The notes under the pieces: generated by a model | The model's input: the letters and a program-made list of their open reading frames with translations, nothing else | Told to the model about the DNA's origin: nothing | The model's database searches: none | Made by a program: the position numbers and the translations under genes | Shown: positions 11,178-21,667 of the stretch, in pieces | Numbering within the stretch: the first letter of the stretch is position 1 | Layout: the number at the start of each line of letters is the position of its first letter | Origin: Mytilisepta virgata | Lineage: Eukaryota; Mollusca; Bivalvia; Mytilida; Mytilidae | Assembly (NCBI GenBank): GCA_028015205.1 | Contig: CM051513.1 | Span: 50,046,341-50,110,340, forward strand | Direction of reading: 5' to 3' | DNA: 64,000 nucleotides

Positions 11178-11236
11178 GTGAAATAATGAGAACGAGTCAC
11201 ATGAACTCCCGACTACGTCACAGCCAATGAGAATAC
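11178..11236. repeat. Upstream copy of the Ngaro-like direct repeat
   Basis: Same orientation and almost the same sequence as 4318-4376. It probably holds the transcription start region, since it sits at the 5' end of the minus-strand element. Confidence 0.8.
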
Positions 11237-11239
11237 ATT

Positions 11240-12275
11240 ATACATCGTGGTATTGGCTGATTTGCAGAAATCCTTCGACTAATTTTGAGTATTTCGTCCT
11301 GCATACATTCAAGGCTTTCCAATGTTTTTATTTGGATGTGTTGTTGTCAATAGTTGTGGTTATTTTTTCATTTTGTTCTCTTAGCTTTGTATCAATAATA
11401 TTTATTTTAGTATGAAGAGAATCTATAGTTGAGTTGCAATGTGTGATCTTCTTGTTAACACTCTCTATTCGATTCTTCATTTGACCTAGTTTTTGATTTG
11501 ATGTGTGGCACATATCTGAAATACTTGACTTAATTGACGGAGAAATGTTATCTGTTTCAGATTTAATTTCTGCTAACAATGTTATAAAGGACTGCAGAGT
11601 TGATTCAATTGTTGACAGGGATGAGGTAACATTCTCAAGTTTTGTGGATATAGTTTGACTGTGTTGAACTAAGCGTTCCTTCGGAGTCAACGGTGATAAC
11701 GGTTTCACTTTGTCTGGTCGAGTTGGTGTAGAGGTTACAATGCCATTTGCATGTAGTTGTTTTTCAGCTGTCAGTGAAGTGTCTAGTAAACTTTCATTGT
11801 CGTGTTGATTATTCTCGATTATAGTATTGTTGGTGTCGTGAGCGTTTGAGACCGAGCATGCTTCTTTGTCATTACTGTTGACCAGTTCTTTCAATTTGTC
11901 AAAGTGTACATCTTTGAATTGAACACATTTTCCTCCTTGTATTACTACAGAGCCGGTTTTGTAGAAATTACATTTAATAGAACAGTTACTATCAGGTAGG
12001 AAGTCACAAACAATCTTGATCACTGACCCTCCTTTAAGGAGAGTGGTTTTATTTTGTCCAAAATAATTTATAATTGAGCTTTTCCAGACATCTATTTTGT
12101 CAGGTGATGTTTTGAATGAGACATTGTTTGCTCTTCCATCGACTTGCTGGTGTACTATTGGACACTCTATTTCAATGTTTGTTATGTTTATCTATAAATA
12201 GATCATCTAGCTCGTCCCCGATAGCACAATCGGCGTATTTAGTTGGGATTTTTGATTCTCGAGTGGAAGTCATTT
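11240..12275 (-). pseudogene. ORF1-type retroelement protein, N-terminal domain plus coiled coil
   Basis: It starts at an ATG near 12272 (MTSTRESKIPTKYADC). A frameshift or stop near 12200 intervenes, after which the frame continues to about 11328 and, after another shift, to the Ngaro repeat. The stretch FYKTGSVVIQGGKCVQFK..LKELVNSN matches in pattern a stretch of the plus-strand gene starting at 12703 (YYSKCTLLIQGKNSSRW..LKELVSK), so the two are relatives. The second half is a long heptad-rich coiled coil (TISTKLENVTSSLSTIESTL). Such basic/coiled-coil proteins are typical ORF1 products of non-LTR elements. The enzyme-coding ORF2 is missing, probably cut off by the Ngaro insertion at about 11237. 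Confidence 0.6.
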
Positions 12276-12702
12276 TGAGAGTTACGTTTTTCAAAGTTAC
12301 AGTTAATCTATAGGTAACCAGTACTTGAAATTCTAAAGGTTTAATAAAAGTCTACAGTTTATGATGTCCCAACCATCAATTTAGAGTTTTTATGGCTTGT
12401 TCATTGGGTTTTACACTATATTTTTCAGCGTCTGTAAAATTTCATGGCCGCCGCCATTACCGGAAGTCAATAAAAATTTGTATGTTCATTGTCTTGTTTA
12501 AATTGTATTTTGTTTATTAATAGAGGGCGCCATCGTGCAATGACCGCTTCAAAATATTGTCCTGAGTGAAAAAATGAAAAGACAGGTTGAAATCAATTAA
12601 TTACTGATTTTGTAGATTGAAAACTTGGACAATTGATGTCAAACAACCCCAATGTCATTACTAATAGTCGAATTCCATATCACTTTAGCGTAAAGACACG
12701 AA
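12276..12702. other. Divergent 5' flanks of two ORF1-type genes
   Basis: No gene is seen. The stretch lies between the start codons of two related genes pointing away from each other and probably contains both 5' untranslated regions. One part is GC-richer than its surroundings (GGCCGCCGCCATTACCGG at about 12446-12463). Confidence 0.4.
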
Positions 12703-14626
12703 ATGGCGACAAGTTCTCCAGCTACCCCGCCAAAGGGAAATAATCAATTTTCATACAAACTTGACAAAACGAGTGTATTGGTTTGGAGGCGTGTGTTTTT
12801 AATCAGATACTTCAACTCTTTAGGAAAAGATGACAATTGTAATATAGTCTGGAAAGATTATGACCCCAAAAATCGTGATGAAAAGCACCCCTTCAAGTAG
12901 AGACTGCCGTCCAATTTATTTAAATCTACTGTTGATGTTACAATAAACAATGAAAAGCTGTGTGTTTCAAGTATCTATTACTCCAAATGTACCTTACTGA
13001 TTCAAGGGAAAAATTCTAGTAGATGGATTGAACATGAGTAGGAAATACTGAAGGAGCTTGTGTCGAAATTAGCCAAAAGTAAGGGTGGTAACTCTGCTTC
13101 AGAAATTGACAGGTTAATAAAAAAAGTTAAATTCTCCAAAGAGATATATATGTATGAAAAGGATGATTCTTCTCTAGACGACTCAGATTTAACCGATTCC
13201 ATTTTATTAGAAGCAGCAAAAGTAAATGATAGTGTTTCCCCAAATAACTTACTTGAGACCCCAAATCGCCCAAATCCTCACAAGGGCTCACCTGTAAAAA
13301 GTGTTGACAATGTACCAGACGAAAAGTCTGAATCAAATGATCAAGATTTGGTAAAAAAGATAAAAATGGGAATTCAAAATTAGAAGAACAAACAGACAAA
13401 ATGCTGCATGAAATGAAATCAATAAAAGAAACAATGCACACTTTTGAAATAAAAATTGTTAAAAAAGCAAAATTATAAACGAAACTAGAGTAATATGCCA
13501 GTCCTTAATAGAAAAGTGTGACAAAATACCAGAAGTAGCGAAAGAAATCACAAATATAAGAGAAGTATTAACAAAAGTAACACAAAATGAAAGATCGAAA
13601 GAAGTAATACAAAGATCAGAGACAATTGAAAAAGAAGTTAAGGAAAACCGAAATCAAATAAATGTAGTGGAAAGTCTAACAAAAGTGGTTAAAGAAGATT
13701 TATCTAAAGTACAAGATAAAATATCAGTCATAAATAAAAATAAAACAGTGAGTAAAGAGGAAATCATTCATGGAGAAAATAACAGTGTAAACAAAAATCA
13801 AAATCAAGAAAAGGTCAAGTTAAAAGAAAAAGTAGGTGGTAAAATAGAAACAAAACTAAAGGCCGACCTATGAATCATAGGTTCTTCAATCGTGAAAAAT
13901 ATAGATGGGAAGAAAATATATACCAATAAGATAACAAGAATTTCAACGTTACAAGACAAAAGTATAAGCGGTGCTACCGAATTTATAAAATTGAAAAAGG
14001 TCAACTGTGACAAAATTATGTATCAAATAGGTTCAAATGACCTTGACGACACAGAAGTAGAAGTTGGAGATATCATTCAAGAGTACGAAAATATGGTTGA
14101 CATCACAAGGAAAGAATATCCGTCAGCAAAACTTTTTATTTGAGAAATATTACCACGCTTCTATGAAGATGAATTGTTAAAACGCAATTATGAAACCAGG
14201 AGAAGGCAATTCAACTTGTTGCTTGAGGACATGTGCGCTGATAAAGATTTACATTTCATCAAAAATGACAATATGAGGGAAACGGATTTCTATGACGGGA
14301 TACATATGAATTCAGAGGGCATAAAATTTTTTGTGCGTAACTTCAAAAGAGTCACAAATCCACGTCTGAATGTAAAGACTCCGACAAAACAATTTAGTCA
14401 CTCTTCGCAAAACAGTGCAACTCAAAACCAGTATGATCATGATGGTAGAAAGGAAAATAATGCATTCGGGCATTCGAATAAACAATTTCCAAAGTACAAT
14501 AGTCAACATCCTCAATCGTATCTGAGGCAAAGAGATGGTCCTATGAGTTTCAGCGGAAGCAACTACATCCAGCATGGGCAAGGATTCGTATCCGACTATC
14601 ATCCCAGAAATCCACAAAGTTGACAT
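12703..14626 (+). pseudogene. ORF1-type retroelement protein with coiled coil and SGNH esterase domain
   Basis: The order is: an N-terminal domain (ATG 12703; QG-motif near 12990), an acidic linker, a Lys/Glu coiled coil (about 13380-13860), then an SGNH/GDSL-like hydrolase. The hydrolase shows IIGSSIVKNI (block I, Ser nucleophile), YQIGSNDLDD (block III, GxND) and DGIHMNSEG (block V, DxxH). A Gln/Ser/Asn-rich tail ends at a TGA. Esterase-bearing ORF1s are known in CR1-type LINEs; a related hydrolase occurs in some other elements. Stops or shifts at 12898, 13039, 13381, 13487, 13871 and 14141 inactivate it. No EN-RT frame follows within the window. Confidence 0.65.
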
Positions 14627-14848
14627 GTATGAATTATGTATAAACGGTCAATATTGTCTTTTTGAGATGCTTGGGATATTAGTTTGCTGTTGGTTTTTTT
14701 ATTCAATTTTATATATAAACCGAATGTTGAAAAAAGACAAATTCCCTTTTGAAGATGGAGTTTCGTATCAAGAAAACATGTTTTTGTTTTGATTTATAAG
14801 AAAAGGATTATTTATCTACAAATTCAAAATGTTAATTACTCTTTCCCT

Positions 14849-15217
14849 TTAACGGTGATTATGCTCTTCTCCGAAGAATCTATGGCTGTGGCTAGTGTTT
14901 AATGTTGATAGCCAGGAAGCGCAGGACCTCAAAATATCCTCAGCAATACTGAAGGGTTGGCAAATTGCAACTTCAGTTCTAGAAGTGATGGCTATGTAGG
15001 ACTGTTTTAGTAGTACATTAATGATAACGACTGCAAATCCCTTAATGAATTTGTGGTAATGTGTCTCAGTGTAAATGGTACTGGATATACTGCCAGTTTC
15101 ATCCACTAATATAGCATAGAATTTGCTTTTGGTGCTGGCTGTTTTCCTTTCAATTTTGCACACATCCAGTACAACTGCTTTGATTGTTGGTGTCATAACT
15201 TCTGTATTAGGAGGCAT
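14849..15217 (-). CDS. Hypothetical protein, possibly OB-fold-like
   Basis: A 122-residue frame from a good ATG (15217). The middle reads as alternating strands (IKAVVLDVCKIER, FYAILVDETGSISSTIY) of the kind found in OB-fold single-strand-DNA-binding proteins. The resemblance is only by eye. It lies alone between the ORF1 remnant and the multi-exon plus-strand gene. No neighbour suggests a role, and it could be a fragment of a larger transposon protein. Confidence 0.35.
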   Translation of the reverse strand: MPPNTEVMTPTIKAVVLDVCKIERKTASTKSKFYAILVDETGSISSTIYTETHYHKFIKGFAVVIINVLLKQSYIAITSRTEVAICQPFSIAEDILRSCASWLSTLNTSHSHRFFGEEHNHR

Positions 15218-15439
15218 TTTTGTTTACTTCTTAAGTAGTGAGCAACATCTACAACAATTTTCAAATAAGTGTAACTTTGCATATTGTCATATATTAATAA
15301 AACTATTTATAGTATTTAGTAATAATGAGATAATCTGCATAATTTCATATATTGCTAACTATTTGTAATATTGTAATAACTATTTATTATGTTGTAATAA
15401 CTATTTGTAATATTGTAATACTTTCATAAATTTCATGAT

Positions 15440-16063
15440 GATCACACAAATAAGTCCAATGACTCTACAGAGGGTGATGATTCAGACAAGATATCACAAG
15501 GACTGAAAGAGGGTACTGAACAGGGTCTACCTGAAGAACACATAGTTAAGTTCAAGGGCTTTACACATCATGATAAGCAAGGTGGAAAATCGTGCAGACT
15601 CATGACCAAGGGTAAGCTTTCTCAATTTATTAAAAAAAAGACTTAAAAGGAAAAGGAACAGGACTATTTCTGACGATGAAGATGATTCAGTTGTTATTCG
15701 TGATTCTGATCAGTCAAATGGTAAATCACACATATTTAAGGCCAAGGAAAATATGTCACAAAGTATTGAAAGAGGAATTAAAAGAAAGATAAATAGAATT
15801 ATTTCTGACGATGAAGATGATCCAGTTGTTATTCCAGATTCTGGAGATTCTGATCAGTCAAATGTATATCCCATGTTAGAAAAACTATCAAATGAAGTGT
15901 CCGATGAAAAACGGAATGAATACTTTGCAACAGATATAAAAAAAACAAGAATATGTTTGTCTCCCTCAAAAGGTCTACTGATGCTAGACATCCTTGTTTT
16001 TTTGTCCTCAGATTGTGAGCAATTTTTCTCACCACATCCTTTCAAAACAACACAAGGACAATA
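15440..16063 (+). CDS. N-terminal acidic exons of the recombinase-like gene
   Basis: A first stretch (STEGDDSDKISQGLKEGTEQ..GGKSCRLMTK) runs to a donor-like AAGGGTAAGC at 15610. A second frame, from about 15640, holds an internal duplication: RKRNRTISDDEDDSVVI, then about 45 codons later RKINRIISDDEDDPVVI. It ends at 16063 and is followed by a broken linker before the finger-bearing exon. Assignment to the gene rests on strand, spacing and acidic style only. Confidence 0.45.
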
Positions 16064-16204
16064 ATGAAGTAAAGGAAGTTTTGCAAAATAATGGGAAAGA
16101 AAGAAAGACACTTATAAAAAAAACTAAGACTGAAAGCTGCTCATAGAAAAAACATGGAGGTATTGAAGGGAAAAAAAGGGCAAAATATATCTTGAGAAGA
16201 TAAA

Positions 16205-17111
16205 GTGATGATGACTGTGGAAGTGACAGTGAAGATGAAGGTGAGGGAGACCATGTTCGATATAGCATTAACCTTGAGAAGTATGGCTCCTGTCCTAAAT
16301 GCTTTGGTTGGGTTTTGCTTCGGTCAATAAAACGACATCAATCAAGCTGTTGTGCTTCAGATGGTACATTTTCTACTAAATCATCTCTCACCGTTCAATC
16401 TGATATCATAGTAGTTAAAATTCCAGAAGAGGCATCACAAATGTTGACGAAAGAAGTGTTTCCAATTATGCAGCTAGACGATGTAACGAAGGTGGCAAAA
16501 AGGGACAGTTTTATTATAAATTTGGGTAACCAATGGATGATGAGAAGTCGAGGGAATGAAATTAACAGAAAATACTACACAAGCTCAGTCATGAGACTAA
16601 ATGATAAGCTAAAATTGGCATGCCAGGAATTGACAAAGACAAAGGAGGACTTGGAACACTATCTTAAACCAACATTTTTTGACACAGTCCTGAAGGGAGC
16701 GCTTAATTTCAATTTTGATGACCTCGATGAAGAAGACTTAAAAGCCCCTAGTAATGCAATAAAATTGGGATATGATCTAAAAAGGATGTCCGATGCCAAA
16801 CTGGCCAAGGCCATCATAAATGAAGATGAGAAGAAAAAAAGGAAACTGAAGATTTCCGCAAGCTAATAGATATTCAGCGGAGTCTTAAATTCATCAAATT
16901 GGCAAGGTATATATTGGATCAGAGATGATTCAATGTTACAAGACGACTACCACTCCCTGGCGACATCCAGAAGTTAGCAACTTATCTTGTGAACGAACTG
17001 AGGAAAGTAAATATTGATGATACATCATATGAGAACTTTCGGAAAACAGCCCACTGTTGCTCGAATTACCCTCTTCAACAGAAGGCGCGGTCATGAAGTT
17101 CAGGCAATGAG
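16205..17111 (+). pseudogene. Recombinase-like gene: finger, linker and box I exon
   Basis: After a TAA at about 16202 the frame reads SDDDCGSDSEDEGEGD, then CPKCFGWVLLRSIKRHQSSC (C2HC/C2H2-like finger), then a helical linker. The frame shifts near 16845, has a TGA at 16926-16928 and shifts again near 17050. Sense is then recovered as PTVARITLFNRRRGHEVQAM. The exon ends ATGAG|GTAAAT in phase 2 and joins the next exon's single A to give Arg. Confidence 0.6.
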
Positions 17112-17645
17112 GTAAATATTTATAGTTTACCTGGACTAAATGTCCATTTCATCCATTGAAAATCCTGAAAATGAAAAAAGGGGGTGGGTGTGTTGTTACA
17201 TCTAAATTTCGACCAAATTCAAAATATTCAGTTCTAAAACTTATTTTTTGAAATTTATTATTCAACTAATTAAAATTGCTTGAAATTGGCTTTTGTCAAA
17301 ATATGCAAGAGGATTATTTTGTATCTTTAAAGAGATTTGAAATTGTTTGGTCTTTTCATTCAAATCCTAAGCAAATAAGCTAATTAGAACAGTTATTCAA
17401 TTAACATATGTAATAAGTGGAATCCTTTGTAATAATTTGTTTAATGAAATACTGTGAAAGTACTTTTATTCGTGGGGTATCGAAATATCGTGGTAAATGT
17501 AAAACAATAACTTAAATACTGAACAAAAAAGCGTTTTTTTTATGTTGATTTATTATGTGTAAATTCTAAAACCACAAATCAGTCAATTTTTCATAAACCA
17601 CGAAATCCAGAAATAAAATTACTTTCACATTATGTATTATAGTGA

Positions 17646-17778
17646 TAAAGGTTATTTTGAAGGAGTTTATTGATGTGTAAACTTGGCCGAGTTACTCGCA
17701 AACTATGTAAATTTTGTGAGTGAAAGGGGGGGGGGGGGGGGGGGGGCACAGCAATTAACTCCTTCAAAATAACCTTTA
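17646..17778. repeat. Perfect 22-bp inverted repeat around a 21-G run
   Basis: The arms at 17646-17667 and 17757-17778 are exact reverse complements (TAAAGGTTATTTTGAAGGAG..). Between them lies a run of 21 G (17726-17746). It sits in an intron. It could be a small foldback element; the G run could form a quadruplex. Confidence 0.6.
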
Positions 17779-18525
17779 ATACTTATAATTCCAACAATTT
17801 GAACTAAAAGGTATACCTGTGTAGGAATTCATACTCATGATGTCATGAAATAAATTTATTGATGTGAAAACTTTTCCGTTGTAATGGCACTGATAAATGA
17901 AAGAAGAAATTTACAGTATTTAAATTATATTATAATAGGTGTTTATACAAGAGTTGACATTAAGTTATCAATTTTAGTTGACTTGATCCACTCATTTGGG
18001 ACGCTATATATATATACATTATGTACTTATAGTACATGTAAATTATATGTTGTATAATATTTTAGCCTGCATCTTAAAAGGAAAAGAATGACTTTTAAGC
18101 TAGCAATTGACCTTACTTTTCGGTACTTGTTGGATATCAGACAGGGGTTTTAAAATGTGATGGTACCTGGTACTTTTACCCTCCTAAGACAACTTATAGA
18201 ACCGGCCGCAAATGAATATGATTATATTATTATATAATGAATTATGAGTACCTTCTCATCTTAAGTACCCCCTACCTAAGAACATTTTGAAACTAATGAA
18301 ATCGTTCAGTAATTGTAAAAAGTATGATGCCAGTTAATTTTTACAACATAAAAATCTGTTTTGTGGCTTTATTTTTTTAATTTTGGAATAGAAGATCTTA
18401 CCTTTCTACATTCACAAGATCTACTGAAATAATACTAATTTTTCATTTTTTGGTACTAATTTGTGCAGAATCTTGCTATGCGACCTGTATATGTATGCAT
18501 TTATTCGTTCTTTCTTTTATTCCAG

Positions 18526-18629
18526 AATGGCAAGGGAGTTCCAGAAACCTTTGAAATATTTAAGGAATCCAGAAATCAGAGAAAAAGCTGGAATTCGACC
18601 CTCCAGTCCTTATATATTTGCGTGCACTG
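18526..18629 (+). CDS. Recombinase-like gene exon (PYIFACTG)
   Basis: The acceptor TTTTATTCCAG ends at 18525, and the exon ends ACTG|GTTAGT in phase 1. The frame that fits both neighbours reads MAREFQKPLKYLRNPEI..IRPSSPYIFACTG. The longer open frame that overlaps it is in the wrong phase and reads through the donor. Confidence 0.6.
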
Positions 18630-19534
18630 GTTAGTATTGAAAAGAAACAAGTTTCTTGTTAGCCCAAGTAGTCCAATTTAACCCGTTTTAATTTGACAAC
18701 GATTTCAAATTTGTGGAGGAATAGTTAAGAAGTTTTTCAAAATACTTGACCATTTATTTTGCTACCGTTACTTGCTGAAAGCATACTTTTTTGTTAAAGC
18801 TAAAGGGATTTTCGTTTAATTTATGGAACTTTTTCTGGTCTAAAGCTAAAATTCAAAGTAAAGTTTTGACTATAATCTGCTTATATCTTGCAAATTGGAT
18901 TGTCTGAGGGTTGTTCCTTGTTATCACTTATCAGTGCTGATTTTAATCTCAATATTAGAGATTGTGTGTAAGATTGATGATTACATGTTGCAATATTATT
19001 TAATTATATGACTGCAAAAAATTGTCGTAGTATTATTGTATGATGCTGTTGTCGGCGTCATCTTAGTTTCCGTCAATTATCGTGATACCTAGACAAATGA
19101 TACATGTATTTGGTCTATCGATAGATCTTGGGTGTGTACATGCAAGTCAAAACACTTGTAACTGACCTTGACCTCACAGTTCTGTGATTTTTTCATATTT
19201 TCTCCATTTTAATACCAATACCCACGTTATTTTTTGCTTTGAGAGTTCTTTAATGGAAACATTCATGTCCGATACTTGTTTGTAATTAGATCCATTTCTA
19301 AGTATTTATACATGGAAGGAAAATGGTATTTGGTGTGTTAATGTTTGGTTAGATTTAATTGTCAGTCTGACATGTTTCATTATTTTGTCCACATTTTTAA
19401 TATATATTAAGCTGTTTATACAGGCAAGACATTTTCTGTGTCCACACTTTTTGAATTTATATGCTTTATAAGAAATGTTTCCATAACATAAAGGATGAGA
19501 CAATATGTACAAGATTTTTCTTTTTATATTAAAG

Positions 19535-19659
19535 GTGCAAGTGTGTTTAGGGCATATGATGCCATTCGCACAGTTACAAGAAATCCTGACATTGAATTAG
19601 ACTTGCCAGACTTAATCAGAACTTCCAATACGCGAAAATATATGGCAACCATGCTACAA
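19535..19659 (+). CDS. Recombinase-like gene exon with box II arginine
   Basis: The acceptor ends at 19534 (TATATTAAAG) and the donor is CAA|GTAATT (phase 0). It encodes ASVFRAYDAIRTVTRN..LIRTSNTRKYMATMLQ. The TRKYMAT segment aligns by pattern with the HxxR..T block of tyrosine recombinases, although His is replaced (SNTR). Confidence 0.65.
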
Positions 19660-19883
19660 GTAATTATTGTTTCCCAGTCAACGTAAATTATTTTCAGCAA
19701 GAACAGCCATTTAATTCAATGGTTATGTTTATCATGAGATTTTAAAGTATAATTAAACTTATATTCTCATGGCTCAGTGAAATTTTCTACACATAAATAC
19801 TTTCCCAACATTTGCGGTCATATCATGCTATGCTCTGCGTAGCTCTTTATTTTATATTATTAGATGTCCATTGAATTTTGCAG

Positions 19884-20079
19884 GCTTTAAATACCACAGA
19901 AAATGAAAGACACTGGGTGCTTGGTCATATGGGCCACAGCCTTAATGTCCATAAAATTCACTACAGGCAAACGTCAGACATGCTGGAAAGAATCGATGTG
20001 GCAAAGATTCTTCTGCTGCAAGACATGGACCAAATGGGCAAATATCATGGAAAACACCTGCAAGACATTCAATTAGAAG
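19884..20079 (+). CDS. Recombinase-like gene exon with HMGH..Y motif
   Basis: The acceptor TTGAATTTTGCAG ends at 19883 and the donor GAAG|GTAAGG is in phase 1. It encodes WVLGHMGHSLNVHKIHYRQ followed by AKILLLQDMDQMGKYHGK. The GH..H..Y spacing fits the third histidine and nucleophilic tyrosine of the recombinase family. This is the cleanest exon of the gene. Confidence 0.75.
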
Positions 20080-21250
20080 GTAAGGAAATTTCCATTGTGT
20101 TAACTCATCTGGCCCAAAAGTTACTGTTTTTTTTTTTTTAATTTTCATATTTTATTGAAATCTGTACATTTGTTAGTTGAAAAACATCAAGTACCAGTAC
20201 CTTATCCCGGCCTCGTTAACATTAGTAAATATAGTTAGTATTTGTTGGTAATATACATACAATTTTACATCTTTCAAAACATTATATACCCATGTCAGTA
20301 ATATCAAATAAGTTTATCATATATAATTATCTAATATAACAAATGCATAGGTTATCAAAAATATAGTTTGTGTATTTTAGTGATATATTTTTAAAAATAT
20401 GTATTTTGAGTATGTCTGTAGATTTTTAAATAATCAAAAGGAATTCTCAAAAATTTAAACCTTCTGAATGGACTAAAACCAAATTTGATCACATTCATCC
20501 TAAGGGTGTGTAGATTAAAAATTGTCTAGTATGTCATCCAACCAAAATAAGAATATTGTTTTGAAATGGCATGTTGGAAAATTACTCAGATGAAAGTAGA
20601 TTTAAATATAATGCTACGCAGGGTGTATCATGATGCATCTGCAACATTCCGCCCAGTATGTTAGCGGCTAACATGGAGACTAAATTTGAATTTCGCTTAT
20701 ATGGTGGACTGACTTTAAATGTTTGACACATTATTTGTTCTCAAAAAAATCAAATTGGACCAAAAATTAAAAAATTGATTTTTAGGCTGACCCCACTTAG
20801 CACTTGAACTTTGAAATTTCTGATTTACAGTTTTTGAGTTATTGGCCCTAAGTGGTGATTTTGTGGCTCGTCTGAACCAATGGGTTAGTACGAGCTTTTG
20901 TCATAAGATGGCTTCTGTAATCTCTCTGATGGCTGTTAACTTTTTCTTAGATGTACTCCTCAAAGCTACTTAATCATTTTCAATTTTGCTTTGCATGAAA
21001 CATCTCCAGGTTTTGGAGAATCAAATTTGGCAATTTATGTGTATCCACATATAACAATTACAATGTGGGCAAAAAAAAAATGAAAACAACACGGTATAAA
21101 TTTCATGCGTCTGAAGCGCTTTTCTGGATTTACCTTCATCAGGAACACTCAAAAAACTATTTGAAAGCTAAGAATGTATAAGAACTGAAACAGTTGAAGG
21201 GCTATATTACCAAAAAGGCCCTAAAATACCAATTGCATTGTTTCTTTCAG
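20080..21250. other. Intron of the recombinase-like gene
   Basis: 1.17 kb, AT-rich, bounded by GTAAGG and TTTCTTTCAG. No gene is seen inside. Confidence 0.55.
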
Positions 21251-21667
21251 AACTACTAGAAGATGTGCATTCTGGGTCTTCTTTAGCTGCTGAAGCTGTA
21301 TGCAAGACAAGGTTGTTGACCTGGCTCCTGCAAGATCATGCCTGTTTATGATGGAGGTGATGAGGACTACATTACAGATTTGGATGAGTATGATATGGAG
21401 GAAGAGGAAGAAGATGTGAATGTGGACATTGAAGAGAAAAAGCTTAAAAAGAAGCCAGCCTCAACAAAACAAAAATGGTCAGAGGAAGAAGTTGAAGAGC
21501 TTAACAACCTTTTCAAGGTTCATGTTAAGAAATTGAAGCTGCCAGGTCAAAAAGAAATTGAGGCGAAAATGAAAGTGTCGCCTTCAAATGGTGGTGTGAT
21601 CTATAAAAGGAAAAGGGACACTATAAAAAAAAACTGCAACATGCTTATTAACACCAGAAAGTCTTAA
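21251..21667 (+). pseudogene. Last exon of the recombinase-like gene, acidic and SANT-like
   Basis: The acceptor TTTCTTTCAG ends at 21250. Phase 1 gives ELLEDVHSGSSLAAEAVCKT. The frame then shifts by one near 21310-21337 into DYITDLDEYDMEEEEED and KQKWSEEEVEELNNLFKVHV..RDTIKKNCNMLI, a Myb/SANT-like helix pattern (W..EE...L...F). The stop is at 21665-21667. Confidence 0.55.

Larger units (their letters stand above)
4318..11236 (-). mobile_element. Ngaro-like (DIRS order, tyrosine-recombinase) retrotransposon
   Basis: Three coding blocks lie on minus in the order gag, RT-RNase H, tyrosine recombinase, the gene order of the DIRS/Ngaro group. They sit between two near-identical direct repeats (4318-4376 and 11178-11236). 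Direct rather than inverted terminal repeats, and no methyltransferase, favour Ngaro over DIRS1. Ngaro elements normally have split repeats (A1..B1A2B2). I see the A pair but could not resolve a B pair near 4100-4640, so the 3' limit is uncertain. The element lies against an unrelated ORF1-type gene at about 11237 and may have inserted into it. It is defective: the RT-RNase H frame is broken twice. Confidence 0.8.
15440..21667 (+). pseudogene. Multi-exon tyrosine-recombinase-like gene (Crypton-like), decayed
   Basis: At least six exons on plus assemble into one protein: an acidic N-terminus with a duplicated segment, a CX2C..HX4C finger, a long helical linker, and a C-terminal core. The core has FNRRRGHEVQAM (box I arginine), NTRKYMATML (box II arginine), GHMGHSLNVH, then HYRQ (candidate nucleophile Tyr), and finally an acidic run and a Myb/SANT-like segment. 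The last internal introns (17112-18525, 18630-19534, 19660-19883, 20080-21250) have GT..AG ends and matching phases. The catalytic pattern matches tyrosine recombinases, and Crypton transposons are the known RT-free carriers in animals. Frame breaks in the finger-bearing exon and the last exon mark it as a pseudogene, unless they are assembly errors. Confidence 0.65.

Noticed and set aside
19306..19512. Minus-strand 68-codon frame with Cys residues
   Set aside because: Lies in an intron of the recombinase-like gene and has no start context or family resemblance.
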